This document shows, one piece after another, positions 1 through 10,240 of a stretch of 64,000 nucleotides of DNA. The translations under genes and the position numbers were made by a program. This DNA is from Alternaria dauci. Its lineage: Eukaryota > Ascomycota > Dothideomycetes > Pleosporales > Pleosporaceae. The stretch lies in assembly GCF_042100115.1 (NCBI RefSeq), contig NC_091274.1, forward strand, positions 1,116,001-1,180,000, written 5' to 3'. The notes below the pieces were generated by a model. That model saw only the letters and a list, made by a program, of their open reading frames with translations, searched no databases and was not told the DNA's origin. Within the stretch, counting starts at the first letter, position 1. Every line of letters begins with the position of its first letter.

Positions 1-33
1 TGTTCGAAGAATCCTGAGTGAACCCAGGCACGT

Positions 34-119
34 TGTCCCCTTCGTGGATCGAACACGATACCTCCAGATTTAGTGACTGAGACTTCAGTCTGGCGCTCTC
101 CCAATTGAGCTAAGGAGAC
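34..119 (-). tRNA. tRNA-Phe (GAA) with intron
   Basis: The reverse complement folds as a full cloverleaf. The acceptor GTCTCCT pairs with AGGGGAC, the D stem is GCTC/GAGC, the anticodon stem is CCAGA/TCTGG and the T stem is TCGTG/CACGA around TTCGATC. The anticodon loop reads CTGAAG, then a 13-nt insert (TCTCAGTCACTAA), then A. The insert sits one base 3' of the anticodon, where eukaryotic tRNA introns lie, so the anticodon is GAA (phenylalanine). The mature length is 73 nt before CCA addition. The intron would be removed by tRNA endonuclease. Confidence 0.93.
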
Positions 120-467
120 GGCTTTTGATGGAAAAATCATTCGTCACACAATTGTCATAGGCATTGTGTGTGAAAAGTCCAGGAGTTATGGCGCATGGCC
201 ACTGATGAACCGAACTGATTCACAACTAGTGGCGCAGTGAGAAACACTCATGTGAGTGGGTCAGCTCATCCGGACCGAAGCGAGATGGAAAAATGTCAGG
301 ACAGAGAGCACGACGACAGGCTTCGGCTTGGCGCGGATGCAACACTGTTATGGTGACATCATGGTTTGCGGTCTAATGTGTTTCAAAGTCGTCAGCTCCT
401 TACCAGCAATATCCTCTACGCGTTTTCACGATCTCGTTTCGCGCAAGATCACTTGTTGCATACAACC
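120..467. other. Intergenic, tRNA-Phe to reductase gene
   Basis: Nothing recognised. It must hold the 5' region of the reductase gene that starts at 468. Short open frames here have no family features. Confidence 0.5.
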
Positions 468-1460
468 ATGGCTATTGTGGAGAACTGGCTTCCACCGTCG
501 CGTGAGAATTGGGAGCTGATTTGCTACATCTGGCAGTTCTTTCCCGTTGTAAGCATACGCCCGACATGCGAGGCGCTGTGGCGCAACTCCTGCACCCTTT
601 TGATTCAGTAGTTACTAACATTTACAAAGATCACTGCGGCTCAATGGGTTCTGGACTGGTACCCACAGGGCAAGACGTCGGTTGAGTCGCGTTTCAACAT
701 TGACGGCAAGATAGGATGGGCAACGATGGAATCGGCAGGCTTTATAACCCTGCTGTACATCATGTACTCACTCCCGAAGGAACTGGGTCTTGGAGAGCTA
801 CCTTGGGGTAACTGGACTATGGCTGGCTGCTTTGTGAGTAAAAGTGAAGGATGGGCGAGACATGTGCTAATCCCATCCAAGGTCTTCCACTATCTCTACC
901 GCGCCGTTGTATCTCCCCTCTTGCTCAATCCCAGCATGTCGCCAATACATCCTTTTGTTTGGATCATGGCATTTGGATTCCAAATGTTCAATGCAATCTC
1001 GATTGGCGGGTACCTCGCAGGTTATGGACCGACATCACAATACGAATGGGCAGCACGATCAGAGTACATGTTTCTAGGGCTCGTAATCTGGTGCTGGGGA
1101 CTGTTGGCGAATATGTTCCACGACGACGACCTGCGCGAGATCAGGAGAGCGGCCGATCGCAAACAGCGCAAGGCAGCGGCCGAACAGGGCAAGCCCGTGG
1201 AGAGCGTGGACAAGATCTACATGGTGCCGAAGAATGGCCTGTTCAAGTACTCGCTGCATGCGCACTACCTCTGCGAATGGATTGAGTGGGCAGGGTGGTG
1301 GATGATTGGGGGTTGGCAGTGTGTGCCTGCACGCACGTTTCTTGTCAATGAGGTGACGACCATGCTTCCGCGTGCGTTGCAGGGCAAGAGGTGGTACGAG
1401 AAGAAGTTTGGTAGGGATAAGCTGCAAGGGCGCAAGGCCATAATTCCGGGCATACTTTAG
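468..1460 (+). CDS. 3-oxo-5-alpha-steroid 4-dehydrogenase family protein
   Basis: Exons are 468..548, 630..833 and 882..1460, giving 287 aa. The introns have GTAAGC...AAAG and GTGAGT...CAAG borders and carry ctaac/ctaat branch sites. The product is a polytopic membrane protein of the steroid 5-alpha-reductase family, which uses NADPH to reduce a conjugated double bond in a steroid or polyprenol-type substrate at the ER. The C-terminal 110 residues carry the family signature: a YMVPKNGLFKY-type block, then HYLCEWIEWAG, then PRALQGKRWYEKKF and a final KAIIPGIL. The start was chosen because exon 1 (MAIVENWLPPSRENW...) joins in phase and begins the hydrophobic part. The second intron is 48 bp with no stop, so unspliced RNA would add 16 residues. 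The true substrate (sterol, polyprenol or other) cannot be read from sequence. Confidence 0.86.
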
Positions 1461-2983
1461 GGAGTAGTTTGCTTATTGGTACGCTAGTCATCAAGCTTCT
1501 AGCGCTCCGGTGTCGAGCAGTGGACGTTTGATGGGCGTGGCTTGTGTAAACTAGCGAAGAATGAAGTTGTGCTGAATTAGTGGTAAGGGGGAGTGCGTCG
1601 TGGTGGTACACTAAGCATGACATTGTGGAGTGTTGAAGATGGGTGGGGGCAGCCATGCAGCAGCGCGTGCCGAACACGACGATGAACTGCGACAGGGTGC
1701 TGATGTCTAATCAGTTCAGGGCTGGTTTGTTTTGCACGAGATGGACGGGGGCGTATTTGTTGGTCACTAGTGAGTGCGCGGGTGGAGCGACAAAAGCATG
1801 TGACGACGAGATACGAAAGGCAATCGATGTCAAGCGCGCATCTAGTCGTGTCTTTTACGACGTTTTGCCTGGTAAGACGGCGGCAGGTGCAGCAGTCGCG
1901 AAGCCACGGTGCGTTGTTCACACAGTAGAGCAGACGGAAGGTAACGTGCCGACGATACTCTGACCATCTATATTAAGAGTGGCACGCCACGGAGCCAATC
2001 ACGGGCGCACGGGCTGAAAAGAACAGGAAGCCCGCCAGTGAACACGAGCGGATGATGTTATTGGGACTGGGATATGTGGGAAATTTCGCACCCCAGGCCC
2101 GTTTGGATGACGGCATGCGACGGTCATCTCAGAAGCCTCTTGGGCGCTGCTTTCATGGCCGGGGGGTGGTTGTTGTCGTTGTTGTCGTAGTGCGACGCCA
2201 GGACATGATTTCTTTCAAGGCCCCTTCCTCCAGTCCAGGGCTCGCAGTATGGATATGGACAGATTCCAGGCGCACACAGCCACGGACATGCCGCATCGGT
2301 CGCTAGGCCTGGCGCGCCTCTTGTACTGGCGTCTCGCAACCTCCCCCTTTGGGGCTAATGCTAGTCAGCCCAGGTGCATTAGACACCCGCTTTTCCGTCT
2401 GAAGGTCGACGCCAGTCGCTGCTAGGTGCAACACCAGAGGCTGCAGCACGCCTTGGCACGGCACTGCTGACAGACGTCGCCAGCCTCGCAGGCTTTGGCT
2501 TTGGGCGCGAGCTGCGACGGCATGGTTTCAGCCAGGCGTGAGGGTGATCGCAATTCCGCCGCTGCTCTTTGACCGCCATCGACTGCTGCCCCCAATAGGC
2601 ACGGGCGGCAGGGCACAAGAGCGCGTTTGTTGTTGGGCGTCTTCGGTTCGGCAGCTTAATCAACAGGTGCGTGCTAGGGTCGCCCGTCCTCTGGCGTGCG
2701 TCTCCACTAGCACTTGCTGCACAACCTCGCTCGTCGTCGCCCACTCGCACCCAAGAGCCTCTGTCGATACATCATCACTGCGGACCCACGGGCGGAGCAC
2801 TCGAGCGATCGCCGCCCACTCCTACGAGCCCGCCAGCGGCACCACGCAACTCTAAACTACTTCGTCTTGCACAACTGGTCCCCTCTGCTGCTGCTGCTCC
2901 CTGACTGACCCTTCCTCCCTGGCGGCACCTGCTATCCGTCGTCGCGTCCGCCACCACAGCTTCTGGCTGCCATTGTCGTCAAC
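1461..2983. other. Intergenic, reductase gene to membrane-protein gene
   Basis: No gene recognised. The right part (about 2540-2980) is C/T-rich and contains a ctg-ctg-ctg run near 2889, as expected for a long 5' leader of the gene at 2984. A short g/t-rich repeat (gttgtcgttgttgtcg) lies near 2170. Confidence 0.5.
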
Positions 2984-4489
2984 ATGTCTAGCAACAATGT
3001 GACTGCGAGTACGTTGTCTCCTTCTATTCTTTCTCAGACTCCCCAAGCCGCTCCTTCCTCTGCCTCTGCTCCTGCCGCCTCTGCCCCGTCTTCAGATCCG
3101 CCCTCGTCAGATCTGCCTTCGCCGTCTGTAACACCCTCCGCAGCACCTGTCCCTCCTGAGGCTTCGTCTGCTCCCGCGCCGTCTTCCAACCCGCCAGAAA
3201 ACACTCCTTCAAGTCCCGCGCCGGCTTCTAACTCGCCTTCAGCGGCTGCGCCCTCGTCCGAGGCTCCTCCACCCTCGAGCCCGGCGCCCTCGAGCCCTGC
3301 CCCTGCGCCCTCGAGCGACGCCGCCGCTCCTTCTAGCCAGCCGCCGCCGCCTGCATCTTCAGCACCCCCTCCTGCACCGTCAACCTCGCAAGCACCTCCA
3401 CCAGCGCAGTCGAGCCAACCGGCGCAATCGTCAGCAGCAGCACCTCCTCCCCCAGCCACGACCAGCAATGCCACGCCCGTCGCTACAAGCGTCTTCACTG
3501 CGTCGTCGGCACCGCCGTCGACCCAAGTCTTCACCTCGGTCACTGTCGTAACCTCCACCCCAACAGGAGAAGGCCAGACGCCCCAAGTCGTCACTGTTAC
3601 TGCAACCTTCTCCCGGACTGTCGCCGCCGCTGACCCAACCAGCGGCGCATCTTCGACTGGTACCGGTGCTGCTGACCCGTCCAACACCGATCCCACTCAG
3701 CTGCAGAACGCGCAAAAAGAAAACTCTGGTGGCATCAGCACTGGCGGCAAGACGGCCATTGCTGTCGTCATCCCCGTCGTGGTTGTTGCTCTGCTAGTAC
3801 TGGGCGGCATCTTCTTTTGGCGCAAACGCAAGCAGCGCAAGAGCGCCGAGGACGAGCGCCGCAAAGAGGTTGAGGAGTATGGCTTCAACCCCAACCACGA
3901 CCCTACGCTACCTGCTGTTGGTGCTCTGCAAATGGCCGAGGACGACAGCGGCTACCGAGGCTGGGGCAACACCACCACCAGCTCTAACCGCAAGATGTCA
4001 ACCACCCTCAACTCGGGCATGACCTACTCAGACAGCAACAGCAATCCCGGCGGCTACACCAGCCCACATTCTCCCACCAACGGCGCCTACTCCGACGCTC
4101 ACTCCAATGACCCGCTCGTAGACGGCCGTCGCCAGACCATGGACTCGGACGGTATCGGTGCGCTCGGCGTTGTCAACGGCGCTGCAGCGGCCAACTCTGC
4201 CAACAACCAGGCTGGTGTGCACCGTGGACCCTCCAATGCCTCGTCATCATACTCGGCAGCCAATCACTCCGACAACTCTGGAGACTACCCTGGCATGGCC
4301 AATGGCCATCCACAGGAGTACTACCAGCATCAAGAGTACTACCAAAACGGCCCATATGCCGGAAATGACCCATATGCCGGCAACCAACAGCCGATAATAA
4401 GAGACGTGTCTGCCCGACGCAACACAAGGATAGAAAACCCAAGCGTCTTCCCTCAGCAAGGGAACTCTGGCATCGCACAAAACTTCTAG
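2984..4489 (+). CDS. Ser/Pro/Ala-rich single-pass membrane protein
   Basis: Uninterrupted 501-aa frame. Residues 1-240 are almost wholly Ser, Pro, Ala and Thr, a likely O-mannosylated stalk. Near residues 255-280 there is one membrane segment (AIAVVIPVVVVALLVLGG) followed by a basic stop-transfer stretch (WRKRKQRK). The cytoplasmic tail of about 220 residues starts with an acidic/basic block and EYGFNPNHDPTLPAVG, and ends in Asn/Tyr-rich sequence with a repeated NDPYAGN/GPYAGN unit. This is the layout of Mid2/Wsc-type cell-wall stress sensors, but no WSC or other cysteine domain is present and no cleavable signal peptide is visible. An in-frame stop lies shortly upstream of the ATG, so no N-terminal extension exists in this exon. 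A wall-sensor or polarity role is inferred from architecture only. Confidence 0.8.
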   Translation: MSSNNVTASTLSPSILSQTPQAAPSSASAPAASAPSSDPPSSDLPSPSVTPSAAPVPPEASSAPAPSSNPPENTPSSPAPASNSPSAAAPSSEAPPPSSPAPSSPAPAPSSDAAAPSSQPPPPASSAPPPAPSTSQAPPPAQSSQPAQSSAAAPPPPATTSNATPVATSVFTASSAPPSTQVFTSVTVVTSTPTGEGQTPQVVTVTATFSRTVAAADPTSGASSTGTGAADPSNTDPTQLQNAQKENSGGISTGGKTAIAVVIPVVVVALLVLGGIFFWRKRKQRKSAEDERRKEVEEYGFNPNHDPTLPAVGALQMAEDDSGYRGWGNTTTSSNRKMSTTLNSGMTYSDSNSNPGGYTSPHSPTNGAYSDAHSNDPLVDGRRQTMDSDGIGALGVVNGAAAANSANNQAGVHRGPSNASSSYSAANHSDNSGDYPGMANGHPQEYYQHQEYYQNGPYAGNDPYAGNQQPIIRDVSARRNTRIENPSVFPQQGNSGIAQNF

Positions 4490-6266
4490 TATCTCGCTAC
4501 CTGTACATTGCCACTTTATCTTTGCTTCGTCTCCAGCTTTTAGTCGACATATATCCAAATGGGGGCGTTTCATCGGGCGGTCATCAATTCATTTTTTGCA
4601 TCGTATCTTGATAATGGTCTTTGCTACTTGTTACTGGTGCGATGCGCACCTGTAGGGATGTCGGCATACACTCCTGCACGCCCACTCCACGCGATGGGTT
4701 TCTATTCGGAAGGTAGGGAAGCGGGTTCGCCGACACAATCTGGTGGTACGACATTGGAAGATCCTGCACATTGAAGCTGCAGGGTTGCAGTCCCATGTCC
4801 GGCAAGCTACATGTTGTGTATTGAGCACAACAACCAAAAGCACGAGCGACTTTGAGTTTGAACCAGCGCAGCATGCGTATTTCACTGCAAGTCGAGTTGT
4901 CGACAAAGATTCAAGAGACGACAATTTTGTTCGCTTGGATCTGAGTGAAATGATGCATGCTGGCAGCTTTTTTTTCTTCACCGTCTTCTATCATTTTGAT
5001 GCTAGGATCTCGGAGGATTTGACGCTTTTTCATGCGAACAATACATCACTCTTGTAATTATACAACGCCTTCTCTACATCACAATCTTTTTGTACCTGTT
5101 CTATAACCTATACGCCAACTTCTTCGGCAACCCCTTTTCCTTTTACTTGTTTGGGCCTACAAATGATGACGGAAGTTGTACGCAGAGAGAGAAATAGATT
5201 GAAAGCAAACATTACACAACATCTCCACGCTCCGACTCTTCCATTCCGAGATGTGCGTTTGACGGTGCTCGATCCGATTGCATTACATTAAGATCATCCT
5301 ACTTTCTGCCACTAGGCGACTCACTAGCATGCTTCATGTCTACGCGTTCACAAGACGGTCTATCTTGATCTAGATCTCTTCGCGGAGAGCGGGACAGCGA
5401 TTATGTTGAGAGAGCCTGGTCTCCTCCAATGGGTCGTTAGTATACAGTAGTGGGTGGTTAGCTTGTATGCGGATGCAATGCAGATCTTCCCGACCCCGTG
5501 GTCAACATCCTTCCGAACCGGACCAGAAAACAGAAATGCAGGATAGATGCTAGTCGTTCTCTAGTTGCTGGGCGAGCAGAGACGGCACCTTTATCTTGAA
5601 AACCATCGTATCCGGCGACTATCTGCTTCTTTCCTTTCAGCCTCAAACAAAGCACGACAAAACCGGCCGTGTTGAACATGGAGGAGCTTGGCATCTACGA
5701 CTTGTCGAATGAGCGAGTTTCCAGTTCTCTAGGGTCATTGTGGGGTTCGATGGTGGAGTTTGGTTGACCAGCGGCTTGCCTATCCAGCTACCCGCGGACC
5801 CATCCGATCTCGATTTTTTACTGGTTCACCATCGTATTTCGTGGTAACATAACAAAGCTACGTTACTTGGCGTATGCAATAATAGCAAAATGACGCCGAA
5901 CTAGGTATTATTTCGTGGCGGATACGAAAATGGGCATTGGCTAGTTTCACATGGATCCGGATGTGTCTGGGTGCGACTGGGGAGGTTATGCTGATACCAA
6001 GTGTACGTGCATCATAGCGATAGATGAAGACATGGGCTTTGATGCGGCTACTTCAAAGCCAGATTGCAGTCAGAGTAACAACCATCCTCTGGATTCCGTG
6101 AATAATAATATGAAGGTAAGCAGAGGTTCGAGGGAAAGAAACTGATGGGTGGAAGATCTCTGTCCTCATCACACACACATTTGACACTGAAGGTGGAATT
6201 ATAGACTGTTCGCATCTAATTAACATTGTATACACCATGAGACTTGTAGCGTCTCATTATTTCAGG
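4490..6266. other. Intergenic, 1.8 kb
   Basis: No gene recognised. It must hold the 3' regions of the convergent genes ending at 4489 and 6267. Open frames in it are short and without family features. Confidence 0.5.
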
Positions 6267-9200
6267 TCACTCCCGCCTTGCAGGTTTTGCGAGATTGAAC
6301 CTAGCTCTTTTTCGCATAGTAGTGGGCTTGCCAGGATTCACAGCTTTGACGCTGCCCTTGCTGATCATGCTCTCGAAAGCGAGGCCTGCACTAGATGGCT
6401 GGGTCGGGTCCGGTTCAACGTGATCATTGACGGCGGATCCGGTAGGCTCAACGAGACCTAGCTGCTCTTGGAGTTTTCTGTATTGAAGTTCAGGGTCCCG
6501 CAGATTGGTGCGTGGTGATCTCGACTGGCTTCTGTGCATTCGAGGCGTTTCTGTCCGTTGCTCCGGCACCGGAGAAAACTTTGGAAGAACAACCGATGGG
6601 CCAGGTTGAGTGGCAGGCAGCTCTCCAGGTTGCGCTGCCGCAGTCGCGTCGAATTGATCTGGAGATACATCGCCTGTTGTTGCTGCCTCGCTATCTGTGA
6701 GCTCATCCCGCCACCTAGATCGCTCTTCTTCAGTCTCTTGAGCTGCTTTCGCTAGCGCAATTGTTTCTTTGTGGGACCTGTTCTCCTCCAGCACACCCAT
6801 CAACTTCTTCCGATCAACTACTTTCGCGAGATGCCTCAGCAGATCAGCGTCTAGCTCCTCTTCGGGCTTGAGATGCGGAAGAATATCGCCAATTCGATCA
6901 ACAAGTTGTGCTTTTGCATATCCCCGCAGCAAAACCCCCCATGTGAAGCGGTCAGGTTCAACACCGCTGTTTCGCATGAGCTGGAAGACGCGTTCTGCCG
7001 CTTGCACCTGTTTCCTTCTGAAGAAAGCCTGCATAAAGATATTCCAGCTGTAAACGTTGGGCTTTGCTGGACCGTCCGTCATATCTTGAATGAGCTGGGA
7101 TGCGTTTGCAAATTGCTGTCTCTCACAAAAAGCGAGGAGGAAAGCATTCCAGATTGTTGCGTTTTGAACCAACGGATCAAATACTGGGTTTCCTTCCTCT
7201 GCGATCGACTTAAACTTGAGGTATAGGTTATAGACTCGTGTGTTGCTAATCGCCAACGCTGATCGGATCTCCATCTGCAGCATAATGTACAATGCCATTG
7301 GTGGAGGAGCAGAATGCATGAATTCGAGCGCAGACGTGTTTTGTGAGATGCTGACGTTCCTGAGGTCTGACGTTCCATAGCCAACAAACGGCCGTAGCGG
7401 CGCTACCGAGAAAAAACTGGCGTAGGACTGCCATAGTAGGGTTGAGGCACGTTCGATGTTCTCTTCACCTTGATGGCGTACGTAAAGATAGTAAAGATAG
7501 TCGGTTACTAGCCAGGGGTCCCGGATATCTTTTCCTACCTCGGCACAGTGTTGTGCGAAGGCTTGGAAGATAGCTGGGTCGTCCTGCATGGTACATCCGT
7601 GAAGCATTATGGAGAAGGTGTGTTTGTCTGGCTGTATTCCGTTTTCTTCCAAAGAGTTGTATACTTTGAAAGCTGTGGCATAATCTCCAGCTTCCATAGC
7701 GTTATGCATGACGACATTGTAAAGAAGTATGTCCATCTTGATACCCAAGCGTACAATAGCAGCGATGACAATCGGGGTCTGATGAAAGTCTTGACTTGCG
7801 CTCATACTCCTTCGTAGTATGCCCGCGCATGTCCATCGGAGTCTTTTGCGGCCCGCTATGGCCTCGAGAGATGTAGCCGTATGTCTAGCAGCGAGGAAGT
7901 CAAGACATTTCAACGCATACTGCACTTCGCCAGCATTGCCAAACGCGGTAGCATAATGCAGCACAGTGTCGAATCCTACGCGCGCTCGATGTTGCACGAG
8001 GCAATCGAAGACCTTTTTCAAGTCTTCTGTTGTGGCTAGCTCTACCAAGTTGTACAGTAAACTCTGAGAACAAACGCCGATCCGACCAGCTAACGACTTT
8101 TTGAAGACGTGCACGAATGCCGGGACGAACAGGCGCTTGTGCGCCTCTGGGTCGCCATCCCAACTCTTGTTGTCGTGCAACCCTTGTGTATGAAGCTGAG
8201 CGAGATGGTCGAGAGCATCGGCGATGGCTTCTCTCTTCCGACCCCGCAACAATGGATCGTTGGCCAGGACTTGTATGAAGCGTAAAGCACGGCCAGGCTT
8301 ACGATCGAGGAGATAAATGAGCAACCGATGGGCGTAAGCTTTCCGTATCGAGATGTCAAGCGCCAGCCAATTCCTCCATACTTTATGTGTACTTTGGGAA
8401 ACCCCAGGAATCCTAGCCGCAAAGAGTGTCCAACTCAATCGCACACATCGAGGATCATGTTTGATGGTAACCCTGCGCGTGTGTCTTCGCAAAGATGGAT
8501 AGAGCGGTCGATCCAGTGCCGCAAATGCATAATGAAGCCCGGTCTCTTTACTTGGGCCGTCAGCTGCCTTGGTCAGGTCGAGATGGGTCAAATTCCAGCG
8601 CTTGAGATTCGTCACGCGGCGCGAAAGGGATCTGTATTGGCCTTGAGTCATGTGCGAGAACGAGGAACTCGTAGCCCAGGCAGGCAGCCAGGACATGTAG
8701 TTGTCCAAACGCGCGTACTCTAGATAGAGGGCTTTCGCCCGCGCTACGGCTTGTGTAGGTCCGTTTTGAACAAGGCCCGCTGGGGAGGGGGTCCGAGTAG
8801 GTTGTAGCCGACGAGCTCGGCGTCGCGAGGACTTGTCTCCTCCTGCTACGCCTTGGTTGTTGGGTGCAATTGTTGCGCATGATCGGGCATATTGGCGAGT
8901 GAAGGTCGATATTTCGGCATAAAGACGGTTCACAGAAGCGGAGCGGCCGGTTCCTTTGCTCCAAGAGCCAGTCGTCTGTAGAAGCCCCGCAGCAGATGCG
9001 CCCTGTATCCGTTGTTTGCGACATGTTGCTGTTCCAACCGCCTGTCGGGTCTCTGGCATGCCATTTTCACGTTGCACCCCCGTGCCTTGGCCTAGGTGTT
9101 TTGCTATACTCTCCTCCTTCTCCTGTGTTGCATGGCTCCGTCTGTGGTGTTGCGTGCTCCTTGTCGGTATAGCCGACTCTGCAAAGACTCTGGGCGCGAG

Positions 9201-9320
9201 GAACGGGAGGATGGGAAGGTCCGCGCTGGCGATGAGGCTAGCATTGGGGACGCGGAACCGGGGCATGAGGAGGCAAAAGGCTGCTTGGACCTCATTGAGA
9301 CGTGACTTGGTCGTCTCCAA
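6267..9320 (-). CDS. Pentatricopeptide repeat (PPR) protein, mitochondrial
   Basis: A single 1017-aa frame. A second in-frame ATG at 9266 (MPRFRVPNAS...) would give 999 aa and begins an Arg/Ser/Ala-rich, acid-poor stretch typical of a mitochondrial targeting sequence; either start is possible. PPR helices are clear in the middle (LLYNVVMHNAMEAGDYATA, then GIQPDKHTFSIMLHGC) and again about 200-300 residues before the end (YSWNIFMQAFFRRKQVQAA, then GVEPDRFTWGVLLRGYAKAQ). The C-terminal 170 residues are low-complexity and charged. PPR proteins bind organelle RNA and act in mitochondrial RNA stability, processing or translation. The RNA target cannot be told from sequence. The gene is divergent from the cwf18 gene with about 275-330 bp between start codons. 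Confidence 0.85.
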   Translation of the reverse strand: METTKSRLNEVQAAFCLLMPRFRVPNASLIASADLPILPFLAPRVFAESAIPTRSTQHHRRSHATQEKEESIAKHLGQGTGVQRENGMPETRQAVGTATCRKQRIQGASAAGLLQTTGSWSKGTGRSASVNRLYAEISTFTRQYARSCATIAPNNQGVAGGDKSSRRRARRLQPTRTPSPAGLVQNGPTQAVARAKALYLEYARLDNYMSWLPAWATSSSFSHMTQGQYRSLSRRVTNLKRWNLTHLDLTKAADGPSKETGLHYAFAALDRPLYPSLRRHTRRVTIKHDPRCVRLSWTLFAARIPGVSQSTHKVWRNWLALDISIRKAYAHRLLIYLLDRKPGRALRFIQVLANDPLLRGRKREAIADALDHLAQLHTQGLHDNKSWDGDPEAHKRLFVPAFVHVFKKSLAGRIGVCSQSLLYNLVELATTEDLKKVFDCLVQHRARVGFDTVLHYATAFGNAGEVQYALKCLDFLAARHTATSLEAIAGRKRLRWTCAGILRRSMSASQDFHQTPIVIAAIVRLGIKMDILLYNVVMHNAMEAGDYATAFKVYNSLEENGIQPDKHTFSIMLHGCTMQDDPAIFQAFAQHCAEVGKDIRDPWLVTDYLYYLYVRHQGEENIERASTLLWQSYASFFSVAPLRPFVGYGTSDLRNVSISQNTSALEFMHSAPPPMALYIMLQMEIRSALAISNTRVYNLYLKFKSIAEEGNPVFDPLVQNATIWNAFLLAFCERQQFANASQLIQDMTDGPAKPNVYSWNIFMQAFFRRKQVQAAERVFQLMRNSGVEPDRFTWGVLLRGYAKAQLVDRIGDILPHLKPEEELDADLLRHLAKVVDRKKLMGVLEENRSHKETIALAKAAQETEEERSRWRDELTDSEAATTGDVSPDQFDATAAAQPGELPATQPGPSVVLPKFSPVPEQRTETPRMHRSQSRSPRTNLRDPELQYRKLQEQLGLVEPTGSAVNDHVEPDPTQPSSAGLAFESMISKGSVKAVNPGKPTTMRKRARFNLAKPARRE

Positions 9321-9595
9321 TGGGAGGTGGTGGCGGTACCACGAAAACCTGAGAAAGTGCGTCCTTGGTCGGGAGCGCTAGCCGGAGAAGATCTTGGACT
9401 CCCGAGCTCTTCTCCGCAACACGAGCGACGACGCCGACCACTTCGGCCATGACCCATCCGTCGTAGCATCGATACCCTGCGCATAATCACACGAGGCTTC
9501 TTACCGAAAACAGCCACGCCATAGCCGAGCTTTTGGCAGCTCCCGACTCGACAACCAGCCGTGCTTGACCCCGGCGCAACTGCAAAGCTCTCGCC
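9321..9595. promoter_or_regulatory. Shared upstream region, PPR and cwf18 genes
   Basis: A short gap (275 bp, or 329 bp if the PPR start is 9266) between two divergent start codons, so it probably holds both promoters. No specific element was identified. Confidence 0.5.
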
Positions 9596-10240
9596 ATGTC
9601 TTCGCACGAAAAGTTATCGGCGGCCGCCAACGACCGGAAGTCACGCCTCGCACAGCTCAAGTCACTCAAGCGGAAGCAAGAACAAATATCAGACGCGCCA
9701 GAAGCTGCCGACTCACCATCCACCCAGCTCCAGACCGAGACCTCGCAGGCCCTTGCGCGCACCGACGAAGAGGAACCTTCGGTCGCAGCAACCTACCTCT
9801 CCGGCCGCAACTACGACGCGACGACGCGCAACGTCAAGCTGGGCTTCGACAACCTACCCATCGCTGACCCCACCAACACGTTGGAATACAGGGCAGAGCA
9901 GTTGGCGCTCGAGACAAAGGCACAGCAGGACGCCGACAAGGCAGAAGACAAGGGTCTGGATCTTTTCAAGCTACAGCCCAAGAAGCCAAACTGGGACCTG
10001 AAGAGAGACCTGGAGCACAAGATGAAGGGACTGAATGCACAGACGGACAATGCCATCGCAAAGTTGGTCCGAGAAAGAGTGGAAGCACAGAAGGCTCTCA
10101 GAGAGAAGCAACCGACCGACGCAAGCAATGGAGAAGAGGTGGGCATGGACGGCAGTGAGTTAGTCGAGGCCATGCACCTCAAGGAGCAACAAGACGAGCG
10201 AGAAAGGAAAAGGGACGAAGAGGACGAGGATGTGAGCTGA
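9596..10240 (+). CDS. cwf18: Pre-mRNA splicing factor Cwf18 / CCDC12 family
   Basis: A 214-aa intronless frame. It starts with a basic helix (KLSAAANDRKSRLAQLKSLK) and has a central block TRNVKLGFDNLPIADPTNTLEYRAEQL followed by KPNWDLKRDLEHKMKGLNAQ and a coiled C-terminal helix ending in an acidic tail (EEDEDVS). This order (R-R/K-x-L-K-R helix, YRxxxK region, KPNWDLKRD, then RER helix) matches the Cwf18/CCDC12 family, a small nuclear component of the Prp19/Cdc5 (NineTeen) spliceosome complex. Alternative frames in the same stretch are shadows. Confidence 0.9.
   Translation: MSSHEKLSAAANDRKSRLAQLKSLKRKQEQISDAPEAADSPSTQLQTETSQALARTDEEEPSVAATYLSGRNYDATTRNVKLGFDNLPIADPTNTLEYRAEQLALETKAQQDADKAEDKGLDLFKLQPKKPNWDLKRDLEHKMKGLNAQTDNAIAKLVRERVEAQKALREKQPTDASNGEEVGMDGSELVEAMHLKEQQDERERKRDEEDEDVS

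Noticed and set aside
1643..1963. 106-codon plus-strand frame
   Set aside because: Opposed by equally long minus-strand frames; no sign of selection for protein.
3034..3696. 220-codon minus-strand frame, Gly/Ala/Glu-rich
   Set aside because: It is the antisense shadow of the Ser/Pro/Ala-rich coding region of the membrane-protein gene; composition mirrors it exactly.
9104..9607. 167-codon minus-strand frame crossing the PPR/cwf18 promoter
   Set aside because: Overlaps the starts of two well-supported genes in other frames; Arg/Ser-rich shadow.
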